Below, in pieces: positions 1-7,226 of a stretch of 50,111 nt of DNA. The translations under genes were made by a program, and so were the position numbers. This stretch comes from CAZIMM01 sp964540415 (GTDB taxonomy: Bacteria; Bacillota; Clostridia; Oscillospirales; Acutalibacteraceae), in contig CAZIMM010000007.1 in the NCBI GenBank assembly GCA_964540415.1, positions 1 to 50,111 of the forward strand, in the 5' to 3' direction. Position 1 is the first letter of the stretch; the number at the start of each line of letters is the position of its first letter. Below the pieces are notes generated by a model. The model did not search any database. It was not told the DNA's origin and was given only the letters and a program-made list of their open reading frames with translations.

Positions 1-1
1 G

Positions 2-721
2 AACGGTTTTGTTGAGGATTATCACCCGGACGCTGTCATTCATTGCGCGGCGTATACTGCGGTTGACAAGGCGCAGGAGCAGCCGGAAAAGTGCTACAGA
101 ATCAATGTTGTCGGCACGAGGAATATTGCTTCGGCATGCGGCAGAATCGGCGCAAAAATGATTTATATCAGCACCGACTATGTCTTCGGAGCGGACGGAG
201 AGAGCTTTCTCGAAACAAACGCACCGAAAAGGCCGTTGAATGTTTACGGTGAAACGAAGCTTGCCGGTGAAGTTGAAGCGTTGCGCTGCTGCCCCAAGTG
301 TTTTGTTGTCAGAACCTCATGGGTGTTCGGTAAGAACGGCGGAAACTTTGTCAGAACTATGCTGCGCCTTGCCGCGCAAAGAGACTCAATAAACGTCGTC
401 TGCGACCAGGTAGGCTCACCGACATATACCGTTGACCTTGCAAAACTGCTGTGCGACATGGTAATTACTGAAAAATACGGTGTTTATCACGCAACCAATG
501 AAGGCGTTTGCTCATGGGCTGAGTTTGCACTGTGCATCATGAAGCTCAAAAAGTCCGCCACCGTGATACATCCGGTGTCAACCAAAGAGTACGGTGCTGC
601 GGCGGACAGGCCTTTAAATTCAAGGCTTTCCAAAAAGTCGCTTGACGACGCGGGCTTTTCCCGCCTGCCGGACTATGAGGACGCGCTTATGAGATACCTC
701 GTCGAGACGGAGGAAATATAA
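2..721 (+). CDS. rmlD: dTDP-4-dehydrorhamnose reductase, 5'-truncated by the window edge
   Basis: This enzyme makes the last step of dTDP-L-rhamnose synthesis, the NAD(P)H-dependent reduction of dTDP-4-dehydrorhamnose in the cytoplasm. The reading frame is open from base 2, so about 50 N-terminal residues with the Gly-rich nucleotide-binding loop lie outside the window; 239 residues are visible. Seen motifs are HCAAYTAVDKA, STDYVF and the short-chain dehydrogenase YxxxK (YGETK), all in RmlD order and spacing. The stop overlaps the next start (TAATG). The call is firm because the visible part is collinear with RmlD from the core strand to the C-terminus. It fits the polysaccharide locus that follows, where rhamnose may be one building block. 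Confidence 0.9.
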   Translation, partial: NGFVEDYHPDAVIHCAAYTAVDKAQEQPEKCYRINVVGTRNIASACGRIGAKMIYISTDYVFGADGESFLETNAPKRPLNVYGETKLAGEVEALRCCPKCFVVRTSWVFGKNGGNFVRTMLRLAAQRDSINVVCDQVGSPTYTVDLAKLLCDMVITEKYGVYHATNEGVCSWAEFALCIMKLKKSATVIHPVSTKEYGAAADRPLNSRLSKKSLDDAGFSRLPDYEDALMRYLVETEEI

Positions 722-930
722 TGCCTGAAATTACGCAGGAAAAAATTGACAGAATAAATTTTCTGGCAAGAAAGTCAAGAACAGAAGGCTTGTCTGAACA
801 GGAGCTTGAGGAGCAAAAGCAGCTTCGTGCGGAATATGTTGCCGCGTTCAGAGGCAATCTGGAGAGAAGTCTCGACAGCATCAGAATCGTTGAACCGGAC
901 GGCACGAAGCACAGATTGAAGAAGGATTGA
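721..930 (+). CDS. UPF0291/DUF896 (YnzC-like) small protein
   Basis: A 69-residue charged helical protein of the YnzC/UPF0291 family, which in Bacillus forms a short helical hairpin and has no settled function. The family pattern is clear: an initial helix with EKIDRINFLARKS, a connector EGLSEQE, and a second helix with EEQKQLRAEYVAAFRGN, ending in a short VEPDGT strand-like tail. Its length is normal. It overlaps rmlD by one base and lies one base before the TtcA-like gene, so all three are probably co-transcribed. Nothing links it to sugar metabolism, so it is probably a passenger. Confidence 0.88.
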   Translation: MPEITQEKIDRINFLARKSRTEGLSEQELEEQKQLRAEYVAAFRGNLERSLDSIRIVEPDGTKHRLKKD

Positions 931-931
931 A

Positions 932-1675
932 ATGCAAAAGCTGATGAGCAAAATGCGCTGCGCTATGGAAAAATACGACATGGTCAGCGACGGTGATCGT
1001 ATTGCGGTCGGACTTTCCGGCGGTAAGGACAGCGTTGCAATGCTTGCCGCTTTAGCCCGTATGCGCATTTTTTATCCGGCAAAGTATGAGCTTTTCGCCA
1101 TAACTCTTGACCCGTGCTTCAACGGTGAGAACACCGATTATTCGCGGCTGTCCGAACTGTGCAAACAGCTTGAAGTGCCGTACATAATTAAACGTACAGA
1201 GCTCGGAAAAATTATTTTTGAGACCAGGGCAGAAAAAAATCCGTGCAGTCTGTGCGCAAGAATGCGCAGGGGTGCCCTGCACGATGCCGCCAAGGAACTG
1301 GGGTGCAACAAAATCGCTCTGGGGCATCATATGGACGATGCCGCCGAAACCTTTATGATGAACCTGCTTAACGGCGGACATATCGGCTGCTTTTCCCCGA
1401 AAACATATCTTTCGCGCAAAGACCTCACAATGATTAGACCGATGATTTTTGCCCGCGAAAGCGAGCCGGCGCGAGTTGCGGCAAAGCTGGAGCTTCCCGT
1501 TGTGAAAAGCCGCTGCCCCGCCGACGGAGTGACAGAAAGGCAGGCAGTCAAGGAGCTTCTCACATCTTTCGAAAAGCAGTACGGCGACATCAGAGGCAAA
1601 ATAATCGGTGCAATGCAGCGGGGAGAAATTGACGGTTGGGGAACCGGAAACGGTACAACCTCTGTAATATATTGA
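932..1675 (+). CDS. TtcA-like tRNA thiolation ATPase (PP-loop)
   Basis: A PP-loop ATP pyrophosphatase of the TtcA/TtuA group, which activates a tRNA base with ATP and replaces oxygen by sulfur. The 247-residue protein has the PP-loop SGGKDS at residues 29-34, a CxxC pair (C105, C108 in CSLCARMRRG), the GHHMDDAAET motif after it, and a third cysteine (C195 in RCPADG). In TtcA three cysteines hold a 4Fe-4S cluster, and they match here. Substrate base (2-thiocytidine or another) cannot be set from sequence. It starts one base after the preceding stop, and a strong hairpin terminator follows. Distant paralogues of unknown substrate are common in Clostridia, so no symbol is given. Confidence 0.85.
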   Translation: MQKLMSKMRCAMEKYDMVSDGDRIAVGLSGGKDSVAMLAALARMRIFYPAKYELFAITLDPCFNGENTDYSRLSELCKQLEVPYIIKRTELGKIIFETRAEKNPCSLCARMRRGALHDAAKELGCNKIALGHHMDDAAETFMMNLLNGGHIGCFSPKTYLSRKDLTMIRPMIFARESEPARVAAKLELPVVKSRCPADGVTERQAVKELLTSFEKQYGDIRGKIIGAMQRGEIDGWGTGNGTTSVIY

Positions 1676-1678
1676 TTT

Positions 1679-1715
1679 AACAATTGCATTTTTCCGAAAT
1701 GCAGTTGTTTTTTTC
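1679..1715 (+). terminator. Rho-independent terminator after the TtcA-like gene
   Basis: An arm AACAATTGCATTT pairs with AAATGCAGTTGTT across a short CCG-type loop, with one G-T pair, and is followed by a run of seven T. It closes the rmlD/YnzC/TtcA unit and separates it from the aminotransferase operon. Confidence 0.8.
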
Positions 1716-1778
1716 TGCGGGAAGTTTTATAATAACATTAACAACATATAAAAAGTCTGTTGGGGAAGTGCTGAAACA

Positions 1779-2903
1779 TTGGACAAAAAAATATTTCTGT
1801 CCTCGCCGCACATGAGCGATGAGGGCTATGAGCTTGATTATGTGCGCGAGGCGTTTGACACCAACTGGGTTGCTCCGCTTGGGAAAAACGTCGATTGCTT
1901 TGAAACCGAGCTGTGCGAAAAAATCGGTGCAAAGTTCGGAGCGGCACTGTGCTCAGGCACCGCCGCCCTGCATCTGGCGCTGCTTGCCGCCGGAGTAGGG
2001 GAGGGAGATATCGTCTTTTGCCCGACATTAACTTTTTCCGCAACTGCGAACCCGATAATCTATGTCGGTGCAACGCCGGTTTTTATTGACTGTGACGAAA
2101 ACTGGAGCATTTCTCTCGAAGCTCTCGGAAAAGCTTTCAAAAAATATCCGCAGGTCAAAGCCGTTATGACGGTTCATCTTTACGGCCTTGCGTCAAACCT
2201 TGAAGAGCTTTCCGCAATGTGCAAGGCGCACGGTGTGCCGCTCATTGAGGACGCGGCGGAAAGCCTCGGCACTCAGTATAACGGAAAATTCACCGGCACC
2301 TTCGGTGATTTTGCGGCTTTCAGTTTCAACGGCAACAAAATAATCACTTCCTCCGGCGGCGGAATGCTGGTGTCCAATATTGCGGACGAGAAAATTGCCG
2401 AGGAACGCATAAAGAAGGTTCGCTTCTGGTCAACCCAGAGCAGGGACCCGGCAAGGCATTATCAGCACAGTGAGCTGGGCTTTAATTACCGCATGAGCAA
2501 TATCGTTGCAGGAATAGGCAGAGGTCAGCTCAAAGTGCTTGACGAAAGAGTTGCACAGAAAAACGCGATACATAAATATTATGTTGATACGCTTTCCGGG
2601 CTTGACGGTGTTTCGATGATGCCTGTTGATTCACGCTGCAAGCCGAATTTCTGGCTGAGCTGCATAACGCTCTCCGGGAAGGTGCAACCGCTGGATGTTA
2701 TCCTCGCCCTTGAAAAAGAAAACATTGAATCACGTCCGATTTGGAAGCCGATGCACCTTCAGCCGTTTTTTGAAAGATATGATTATATCGGCGGCACGGC
2801 GGCACAGAGTGTGTTTGAAAGCGGTGTGTGTTTGCCGTCCGACACAAAACTGACAGACAGTGAGCTTGCCGTTATCACCGACACGATTAAATCTCTCTTT
2901 TGA
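1779..2903 (+). CDS. DegT/DnrJ/EryC1-type sugar aminotransferase
   Basis: A PLP-dependent aminotransferase that adds an amino group to a keto sugar nucleotide, as PglE, PseC and ArnB do. The 374-residue length is normal. The N-terminal strand IFLSSPHMSDEGYELDYV followed by NWVAPLG is the classic start of the PglE/PseC group. The PLP lysine is K187 in SFNGNKIITSSGGG, and IEDAAES carries the Asp that contacts the pyridine nitrogen. A TTG start is chosen because it gives the family N-terminus and sits 11-12 bases after GGGGAAG; the next ATG would remove the conserved strand. The phosphoglycosyl transferase and acetyltransferase that follow suggest a bacillosamine-like pathway making an N-acetylated diamino or amino sugar. 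Confidence 0.88.
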   Translation: MDKKIFLSSPHMSDEGYELDYVREAFDTNWVAPLGKNVDCFETELCEKIGAKFGAALCSGTAALHLALLAAGVGEGDIVFCPTLTFSATANPIIYVGATPVFIDCDENWSISLEALGKAFKKYPQVKAVMTVHLYGLASNLEELSAMCKAHGVPLIEDAAESLGTQYNGKFTGTFGDFAAFSFNGNKIITSSGGGMLVSNIADEKIAEERIKKVRFWSTQSRDPARHYQHSELGFNYRMSNIVAGIGRGQLKVLDERVAQKNAIHKYYVDTLSGLDGVSMMPVDSRCKPNFWLSCITLSGKVQPLDVILALEKENIESRPIWKPMHLQPFFERYDYIGGTAAQSVFESGVCLPSDTKLTDSELAVITDTIKSLF

Positions 2904-2924
2904 TTATTTGCGGGTGGGGGTTGT

Positions 2925-3616
2925 ATGAGAAAACTGAACCTTTTTCTGAAACGTTTTTTTGATATCTTTTGCAGCTTTTTCGGCTTGCTGCTTCTTTCGC
3001 CTTTGATTGTTGCTCTTATTGCGGCTATACGTCTTGATTCCCCGGGAAAAGCAATTTTTGTGCAGGAACGTGTCGGCAGAAACCAGCGCGTTTTCAAGGT
3101 GAGAAAATTCCGCACGATGATTATCAATGCCGAGCATATCGGCGACCTGAAGGGCTTGTTTGGAAATGCCCTGAAGATCCTCGCCCGTGAGGCCGAGCCG
3201 TGTGTTGTAGTCTGCGATCGCGGTGCTGGCGTCCTCCATGGATGTCGGNNNNNNNNNNGCTGGACGAGTTGCCGCAGCTATGGAATGTGCTTGTCGGTGA
3301 AATGAGTCTTGTCGGGCCGCGTCCGCCGGTTACTTATTATCCGTATAAGGTCGGGGAATACGATGAGCACAAATCCGTGCGATTTGAAATGCGTCCCGGA
3401 ATAACCGGGCTTGTTCAGTCAACGGTGCGCAATTCTGTTTCATGGGATGAGCGCATTGAAATAGACATCGATTATATCAAACGCTTCAATATCTTTCTCG
3501 ATTTAAAAATTTTGTTCGGAACACTGTTCAAAATTTTCAGATCCGAATCAATTTACGGAGAGCACAAGGATTTAGGGACAAACGAAAAGGAGCTTGCGGA
3601 AAATGTTGAAAAATGA
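2925..3616 (+). CDS. Phosphoglycosyl transferase (bacterial sugar transferase, PglC/WcaJ type), broken by an assembly gap
   Basis: A monotopic membrane enzyme that transfers a phospho-sugar from a UDP-sugar to undecaprenyl phosphate, starting glycan assembly. The N-terminal half (2925 to about 3148) shows the re-entrant membrane helix and VQERVGRNQRVFKVRKFRTM. The C-terminal half (from 3259) shows LDELPQLWNV with the catalytic Asp-Glu pair, GEMSLVGPRP and RPGITGLVQ. About 25 residues expected between the halves are missing and the frames on either side of the Ns differ, because the gap length is arbitrary. Roughly 100 bases before the Ns do not code for this protein in any frame. The gene is probably intact in the organism. 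It overlaps the next gene by 14 bases. Confidence 0.85.
3149..3248 (-). other. Chimeric stretch: phage tail tape-measure-like coding sequence read on the minus strand
   Basis: Read from 3248 downward this encodes TSMEDASTAIADYNTRLG, then LTGEDLQGISKQALQVADML, a pattern typical of phage tail tape measure proteins. It lies inside the sugar transferase gene and directly against the N gap. At the inner border both readings stay plausible for about 20 bases (AEHIGD for the transferase, ADMLGID for the phage protein), which is what an assembly join through a shared short word looks like. Confidence 0.6.
3249..3258. other. Assembly gap (10 N)
   Basis: Ten unknown bases inside the sugar transferase gene. 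The length is a placeholder: the coding frames on the two sides do not match. Confidence 0.99.
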
Positions 3617-4121
3617 TGTTGTTTCGTTAAGACCCATAACCTATGATGACGCTCAGCTTTTGAACAAATGGCGTCTTGATTATGACACTTTCAAATATCT
3701 CGGCGGAGGATATAACCCGATTTCTGCTGACCAACAGCGTAAATGGATGGATAATGTAATTGACAACACGGGTAAAAACCGTCGCTACATGATTGAAAAC
3801 ACGCAGGGAGACACTGTGGGCTACACGGGGCTTTACGACATTAATTTTGTCAACGGAACCTGTGAGCTCGGGCTTGTCATCGGTGAAACCGATTGCCGCG
3901 GCAAGGGGTACGGCATAAATGCCTGCAGACTTCTTTGCAATTATGCGAGAGGAGCTCTGGGACTGCGAAAGGTCAAGGTGTTTGTTGTTGAGGAAAACAC
4001 GGCCGCCGTCAAGCTGTATGAAAAAGTCGGGTTTGTCCGTGCTGGTACTCTCCATAAGGAACGATTGATTAACGGCGAATACAAAAACGTTCTTATTATG
4101 GAGCTGTTTTTGAACATGTGA
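3603..4121 (+). CDS. GNAT N-acetyltransferase (RimJ/RimL type, WecD-like role)
   Basis: A 172-residue GNAT-fold acetyl-CoA-dependent acetyltransferase. Seen features are the RimJ/RimL-type start VSLRPITYDDAQLLNKWR, the acetyl-CoA pyrophosphate loop with CRGKGYGINA, and the C-terminal ENTAAVKLYEKVGF and IMELF strand. The ATG at 3603 is chosen: AAGGAG lies 10 bases before it, whereas the TTG nine bases upstream would touch the ribosome site. It overlaps the sugar transferase end by 14 bases. Its place after an aminotransferase and a phosphoglycosyl transferase suggests it acetylates the amino sugar made by the former. That is inference: in the Pgl pathway this job is done by a left-handed beta-helix enzyme, not a GNAT. 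Confidence 0.85.
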   Translation: MLKNDVVSLRPITYDDAQLLNKWRLDYDTFKYLGGGYNPISADQQRKWMDNVIDNTGKNRRYMIENTQGDTVGYTGLYDINFVNGTCELGLVIGETDCRGKGYGINACRLLCNYARGALGLRKVKVFVVEENTAAVKLYEKVGFVRAGTLHKERLINGEYKNVLIMELFLNM

Positions 4122-4164
4122 GCCTGCCTCAGAGCCGATATTTGTTTGTGAAAGGGAAATAGCA

Positions 4165-5136
4165 ATGAACATTCTCATCCTCAGCGCCGGAACAAGGAAC
4201 AAAGTTGTTGAGTATTTTAAGCGCGAGCTGGACGGAAAAGGGCAGGTTTTCGCAACCGACTGCAGTCCGCTTGCGCCTGCTTTATATGAAGCGGACAGAT
4301 ACTTTATTGTCCCGAAAATGACGGACGCGGGATATCTTGACACCATCCTCAACTTGTGCAAATCCGAGCATGTTGACGGTGTACTTTCTCTCATTGACCC
4401 GGAGCTGACTCTGCTTGCCGAAAACAAGCAGGCATTCCTCGATGTCGGCACAGTGCCTGTGATTTCACCGCCCGAGGCTGTTGAAACTGCTTTTGACAAG
4501 TTCAAAATGTTCCGTTTCCTCACAGAAAGCGGTTTAAGAACAGCAAAAACCTATTCTGATATTTCCGCGTTCCGCAATGACTACGCAAGGGGGAAAATCA
4601 GATTCCCCGTCTTCGTAAAGCCGGTGCTCGGCAGTGCGAGCATCAACATAAACAAGGTTTCAACAATGGCGGAGGTTGAGCTTCTGTGCGCTGCTTATGA
4701 CAACCTGATTATTCAGGAGTTCATGGACGGCGATGAGTACGGCGCGGATGTCTATATTGATATGCTTTCGGGCGAGCCGGTGAGTATGTTCATCAAGAAA
4801 AAAATCAAGATGCGTGCGGGTGAGACGGATAAGTCTGTTTCCGTCATAAATCCCGAAATGCGCGATTATATTCTCAACATGGTGCGTTTGATCGGATTCA
4901 GGGGAATAATCGACGTTGACCTTTTTGATGTTGACGGTGAGTATTATATTTCCGAGGTCAATCCGCGTTTCGGCGGCGGTTATCCGCATGCGTATGAGTG
5001 CGGGGTCAATGTGCCGGAATTGATTGTCAATAATCTAGGAGGCAAAGAAAATGAGCCCTGCTTTGACAATTACAACAGCGACATTTATATGATGAAATAC
5101 AGTGAAATAACCATTCTGGGGCGTGAGGAAAATTGA
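4165..5136 (+). CDS. ATP-grasp ligase (carbamoyl-phosphate-synthase-like)
   Basis: A 323-residue ATP-grasp protein. Such enzymes form acyl-phosphate intermediates and join a carboxylate to an amine or thiol. The N-terminal pre-ATP-grasp domain starts MNILILSAGTR. The central part has FDKFKMFRFLTESG and FPVFVKPVLGSAS with the ATP-binding lysine, then IIQEFMDGDEYGADVY. The metal-binding end is IIDVDLFDVDG and SEVNPRFGGGYPH. ATP-grasp genes of this type are frequent in polysaccharide loci and are thought to decorate a sugar with an amino acid or acid group; the substrate is not readable here. It starts after AAAGGG, and its stop overlaps the next gene (TTGA). Confidence 0.85.
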   Translation: MNILILSAGTRNKVVEYFKRELDGKGQVFATDCSPLAPALYEADRYFIVPKMTDAGYLDTILNLCKSEHVDGVLSLIDPELTLLAENKQAFLDVGTVPVISPPEAVETAFDKFKMFRFLTESGLRTAKTYSDISAFRNDYARGKIRFPVFVKPVLGSASININKVSTMAEVELLCAAYDNLIIQEFMDGDEYGADVYIDMLSGEPVSMFIKKKIKMRAGETDKSVSVINPEMRDYILNMVRLIGFRGIIDVDLFDVDGEYYISEVNPRFGGGYPHAYECGVNVPELIVNNLGGKENEPCFDNYNSDIYMMKYSEITILGREEN

Positions 5137-6293
5137 ATGCACTGATAACGGCAACCGTTGTCCGTTTTGTCGAGCGCTTTGAAAAAAACGATATTTCCTC
5201 GCTTGCCGACAGGGGATACAAAATAACCGTTGCAAGCTCCCTGAGCAATAACACCCGGCCGGAGGCGGTTGATTCTTTGCTCGGCATGGGTGTTGACATT
5301 GTTGATGTCTGTTTTTCTCGTTCGCCGTTTTCATTGAGAAACATCAAGGCTTACCGTCAGCTGAAGGCGTTGATAAACTCCGGAGACTTCGATGTGATTC
5401 ATTGTCACACACCGGTTGCGGGAATTCTGACGAGGCTTGCGGCGAGGAGAGCACGAAAAAACGGTGTAAAGGTGGTTTACACGGCACACGGCTTCCATTT
5501 CTACAAGGGCGCGCCGCTGAAAAACTATCTGACGTTTTATCCTGCCGAAAAGCTTTGCTCGAAAATGTGTGATGCTCTTATAACGATAAACACCGAGGAT
5601 TATGAGCTTGCAAAGAAAAAATTCAAAAGACCCGATGTCTATTATGTACCCGGTGTCGGAATTGACGCTTCACGGTTTTCGCCCTGCGACGAAGCACGGC
5701 GAAACGAATTGAAAAAGGAACTTTTCGGTTTCCCGGAGGGGGCAAAGGTGCTGCTCTCGGTCGGTGAGCACAATGTGAACAAAAATCATGCGACGGTTAT
5801 GCGAGCAGTTGCAAAGCTGAACGACCCGACAATTTATTATTTGTTATGCGGAGTCGGAGTACTTACCGATAACCTTAAAAACCTTGCTTCTGAGCTTGGA
5901 ATAGCCGACAGGGTTGTTTTTGCCGGACTTCGCCGCGACATTGAGCAGATTTACAATTGCGCCGATGTGTTTTGCCTGCCGTCAATCCGCGAGGGATTGT
6001 CTGTTTCCACAATGGAGGCGATGGCTTGCGGCCTGCCGATTATAAACTCAAAAATCCGCGGCAACACCGACCTTGTGAAGGAAGGCGAAGGCGGATGGAT
6101 GGTTGAACCGCTTGATGTTGACGGATTTGCACAGGCGATTAAAGAGGCATTTTCGAATATGCCTGAAGCAAGCGAATACGGTGAGTTCAACGTGCATGCA
6201 GTTGAATTTTTCACAGAGCAGAGTGTCAAAGAAAAAATGGATGCAATTTATACCTCGCTGCTCGGGGAAAAGAAAGAGAAGGCGGCTTTGTAA
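5133..6293 (+). CDS. GT4 family glycosyltransferase (CapM/EpsD-like)
   Basis: A retaining GT-B glycosyltransferase, 386 residues, that adds a sugar from a nucleotide donor to a lipid-linked acceptor at the inner membrane face. The N-terminal domain has the group signature DVIHCHTPVAG, then VVYTAHGFHFYKGAPL. The C-terminal domain has VLLSVGEHNVNKNH, a donor loop around FAGLRRDI, and the EX7E motif in REGLSVSTMEAMACGLP. The TTG start overlaps the previous stop by four bases and follows GAGGAAAA; no ATG is suitably placed. Its 3' end overlaps the convergent deacetylase gene by 46 bases. Donor and linkage are unknown. Confidence 0.88.
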   Translation: MNALITATVVRFVERFEKNDISSLADRGYKITVASSLSNNTRPEAVDSLLGMGVDIVDVCFSRSPFSLRNIKAYRQLKALINSGDFDVIHCHTPVAGILTRLAARRARKNGVKVVYTAHGFHFYKGAPLKNYLTFYPAEKLCSKMCDALITINTEDYELAKKKFKRPDVYYVPGVGIDASRFSPCDEARRNELKKELFGFPEGAKVLLSVGEHNVNKNHATVMRAVAKLNDPTIYYLLCGVGVLTDNLKNLASELGIADRVVFAGLRRDIEQIYNCADVFCLPSIREGLSVSTMEAMACGLPIINSKIRGNTDLVKEGEGGWMVEPLDVDGFAQAIKEAFSNMPEASEYGEFNVHAVEFFTEQSVKEKMDAIYTSLLGEKKEKAAL

Positions 6294-7072
6294 CCGCTGT
6301 CGGAGCGCGTCTTTGATGCGCTCTTTTCTTTTTGAATTCCGTTGTTGTCTATAATATAATTTTCACTGAGAACAAGCTCGTCAACGGTAACAAAGCTGTA
6401 GCCTTGTTCTCCGAGCTGCTTCAGTACAGAGTCGAGCGCTTCGGGAGTGTTTGCAACGGCGTTGTGAAAGAGCAGTATTGAACCGGGAGTGACATTTAAC
6501 ATAATTCTCTGTGCCATCTCCTGCGCGGTTTTCTTTTTCCAGTCGAGAGAATCGACATCCCACTGTATCATTGTCAGCCCGAGGCTGTCACACGCCTCAA
6601 TCGCGGCGTTGTTATAGTCGCCGTAAGGTGCGCGGACATATTTCGGCTCAACTCCGGTGAGCGCTTTCAGCTTTTCATTGCACTTCTGGGCATCACTGAC
6701 AATTTCCTCGCGTGAGAGCTTCGGATAATGAGGATGACCGTCGGAGTGGTTCTGTATGCTGTGCCCCGCATCGTGAAGTTGTTTGACACTTTCGGGAAAT
6801 CTGTCCGCCCAGTCGCCCACGATGAAAAATGTTGCTTTTGCATTGTGCTTTGCGAGGATATCAATCAGCTCCGCGGTGTCTTCATTCCCCCATGCGGCAT
6901 CAAAGGTCACAGCAATCTTACGCTCTTCGGTTTTAACACGGTATATCGGCAAAAGCTTTCCCTCAAGCGCAGTGAACACCGCATTTGTTGCAAATCCGCA
7001 GGCGGCAACGGCGAAAATCAATGCCGCAATCAGCGGTAAAAGCAGCTTTTTGTCAATAATGAAATACCTCAT
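6248..7072 (-). CDS. Polysaccharide deacetylase (NodB domain, PdaB-like)
   Basis: A metal-dependent carbohydrate esterase 4 protein that removes N-acetyl groups from peptidoglycan or another glycan outside the membrane. The 274-residue protein has an N-terminal membrane anchor or uncleaved signal (about residues 9-28). The NodB motifs are clear: TFDAAWGNED with the metal and catalytic Asp, HSDGHPHY with the H-x3-H metal site, RAPYGDYN, and a WDVDSLDW strand with LFHN. The TFDxxWG form is typical of the sporulation protein PdaB. The last ~30 residues after the domain are encoded across the opposing operon's terminator and gene end and look unconserved. It may act on the glycan made by its neighbours, but a wall role is equally likely. 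Confidence 0.88.
   Translation of the reverse strand: MRYFIIDKKLLLPLIAALIFAVAACGFATNAVFTALEGKLLPIYRVKTEERKIAVTFDAAWGNEDTAELIDILAKHNAKATFFIVGDWADRFPESVKQLHDAGHSIQNHSDGHPHYPKLSREEIVSDAQKCNEKLKALTGVEPKYVRAPYGDYNNAAIEACDSLGLTMIQWDVDSLDWKKKTAQEMAQRIMLNVTPGSILLFHNAVANTPEALDSVLKQLGEQGYSFVTVDELVLSENYIIDNNGIQKEKSASKTRSDSGYKAAFSFFSPSSEV
6304..6333 (+). terminator. Terminator of the first polysaccharide operon, inside the opposing deacetylase gene
   Basis: GAGCGC pairs with GCGCTC around a nine-base loop and is followed by TTTTCTTTTT. It starts 11 bases after the glycosyltransferase stop. The same bases encode the C-terminal tail of the convergent deacetylase. Confidence 0.7.
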
Positions 7073-7162
7073 ATGTCATCACCCAAAACAATATATATGC
7101 CGCTGCGGCAGAGGGTATAACACAATTTCTTGATTTTTCTATCAAAAAAAGTCGAAAAATGA

Positions 7163-7191
7163 TATACAAATAAATAATTATATGTTATAAT
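7163..7191 (+). promoter_or_regulatory. Extended -10 promoter for the second polysaccharide operon
   Basis: TATACA (7163-7168), 17 bases, then TATAAT (7186-7191) preceded by TG one base before it. It lies 35 bases before the GT2 gene start, in an AT-rich divergent interval. Confidence 0.6.
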
Positions 7192-7226
7192 ATCAAAGAT
7201 ATTCCGGCGGGATTTGAGGCGATTCT

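Noticed and set aside
3627..4523. Long minus-strand open frame of 298 codons opposite the GNAT and ATP-grasp genes
   Set aside because: Both plus-strand genes have clear family motifs; the minus frame has none and no ribosome site.
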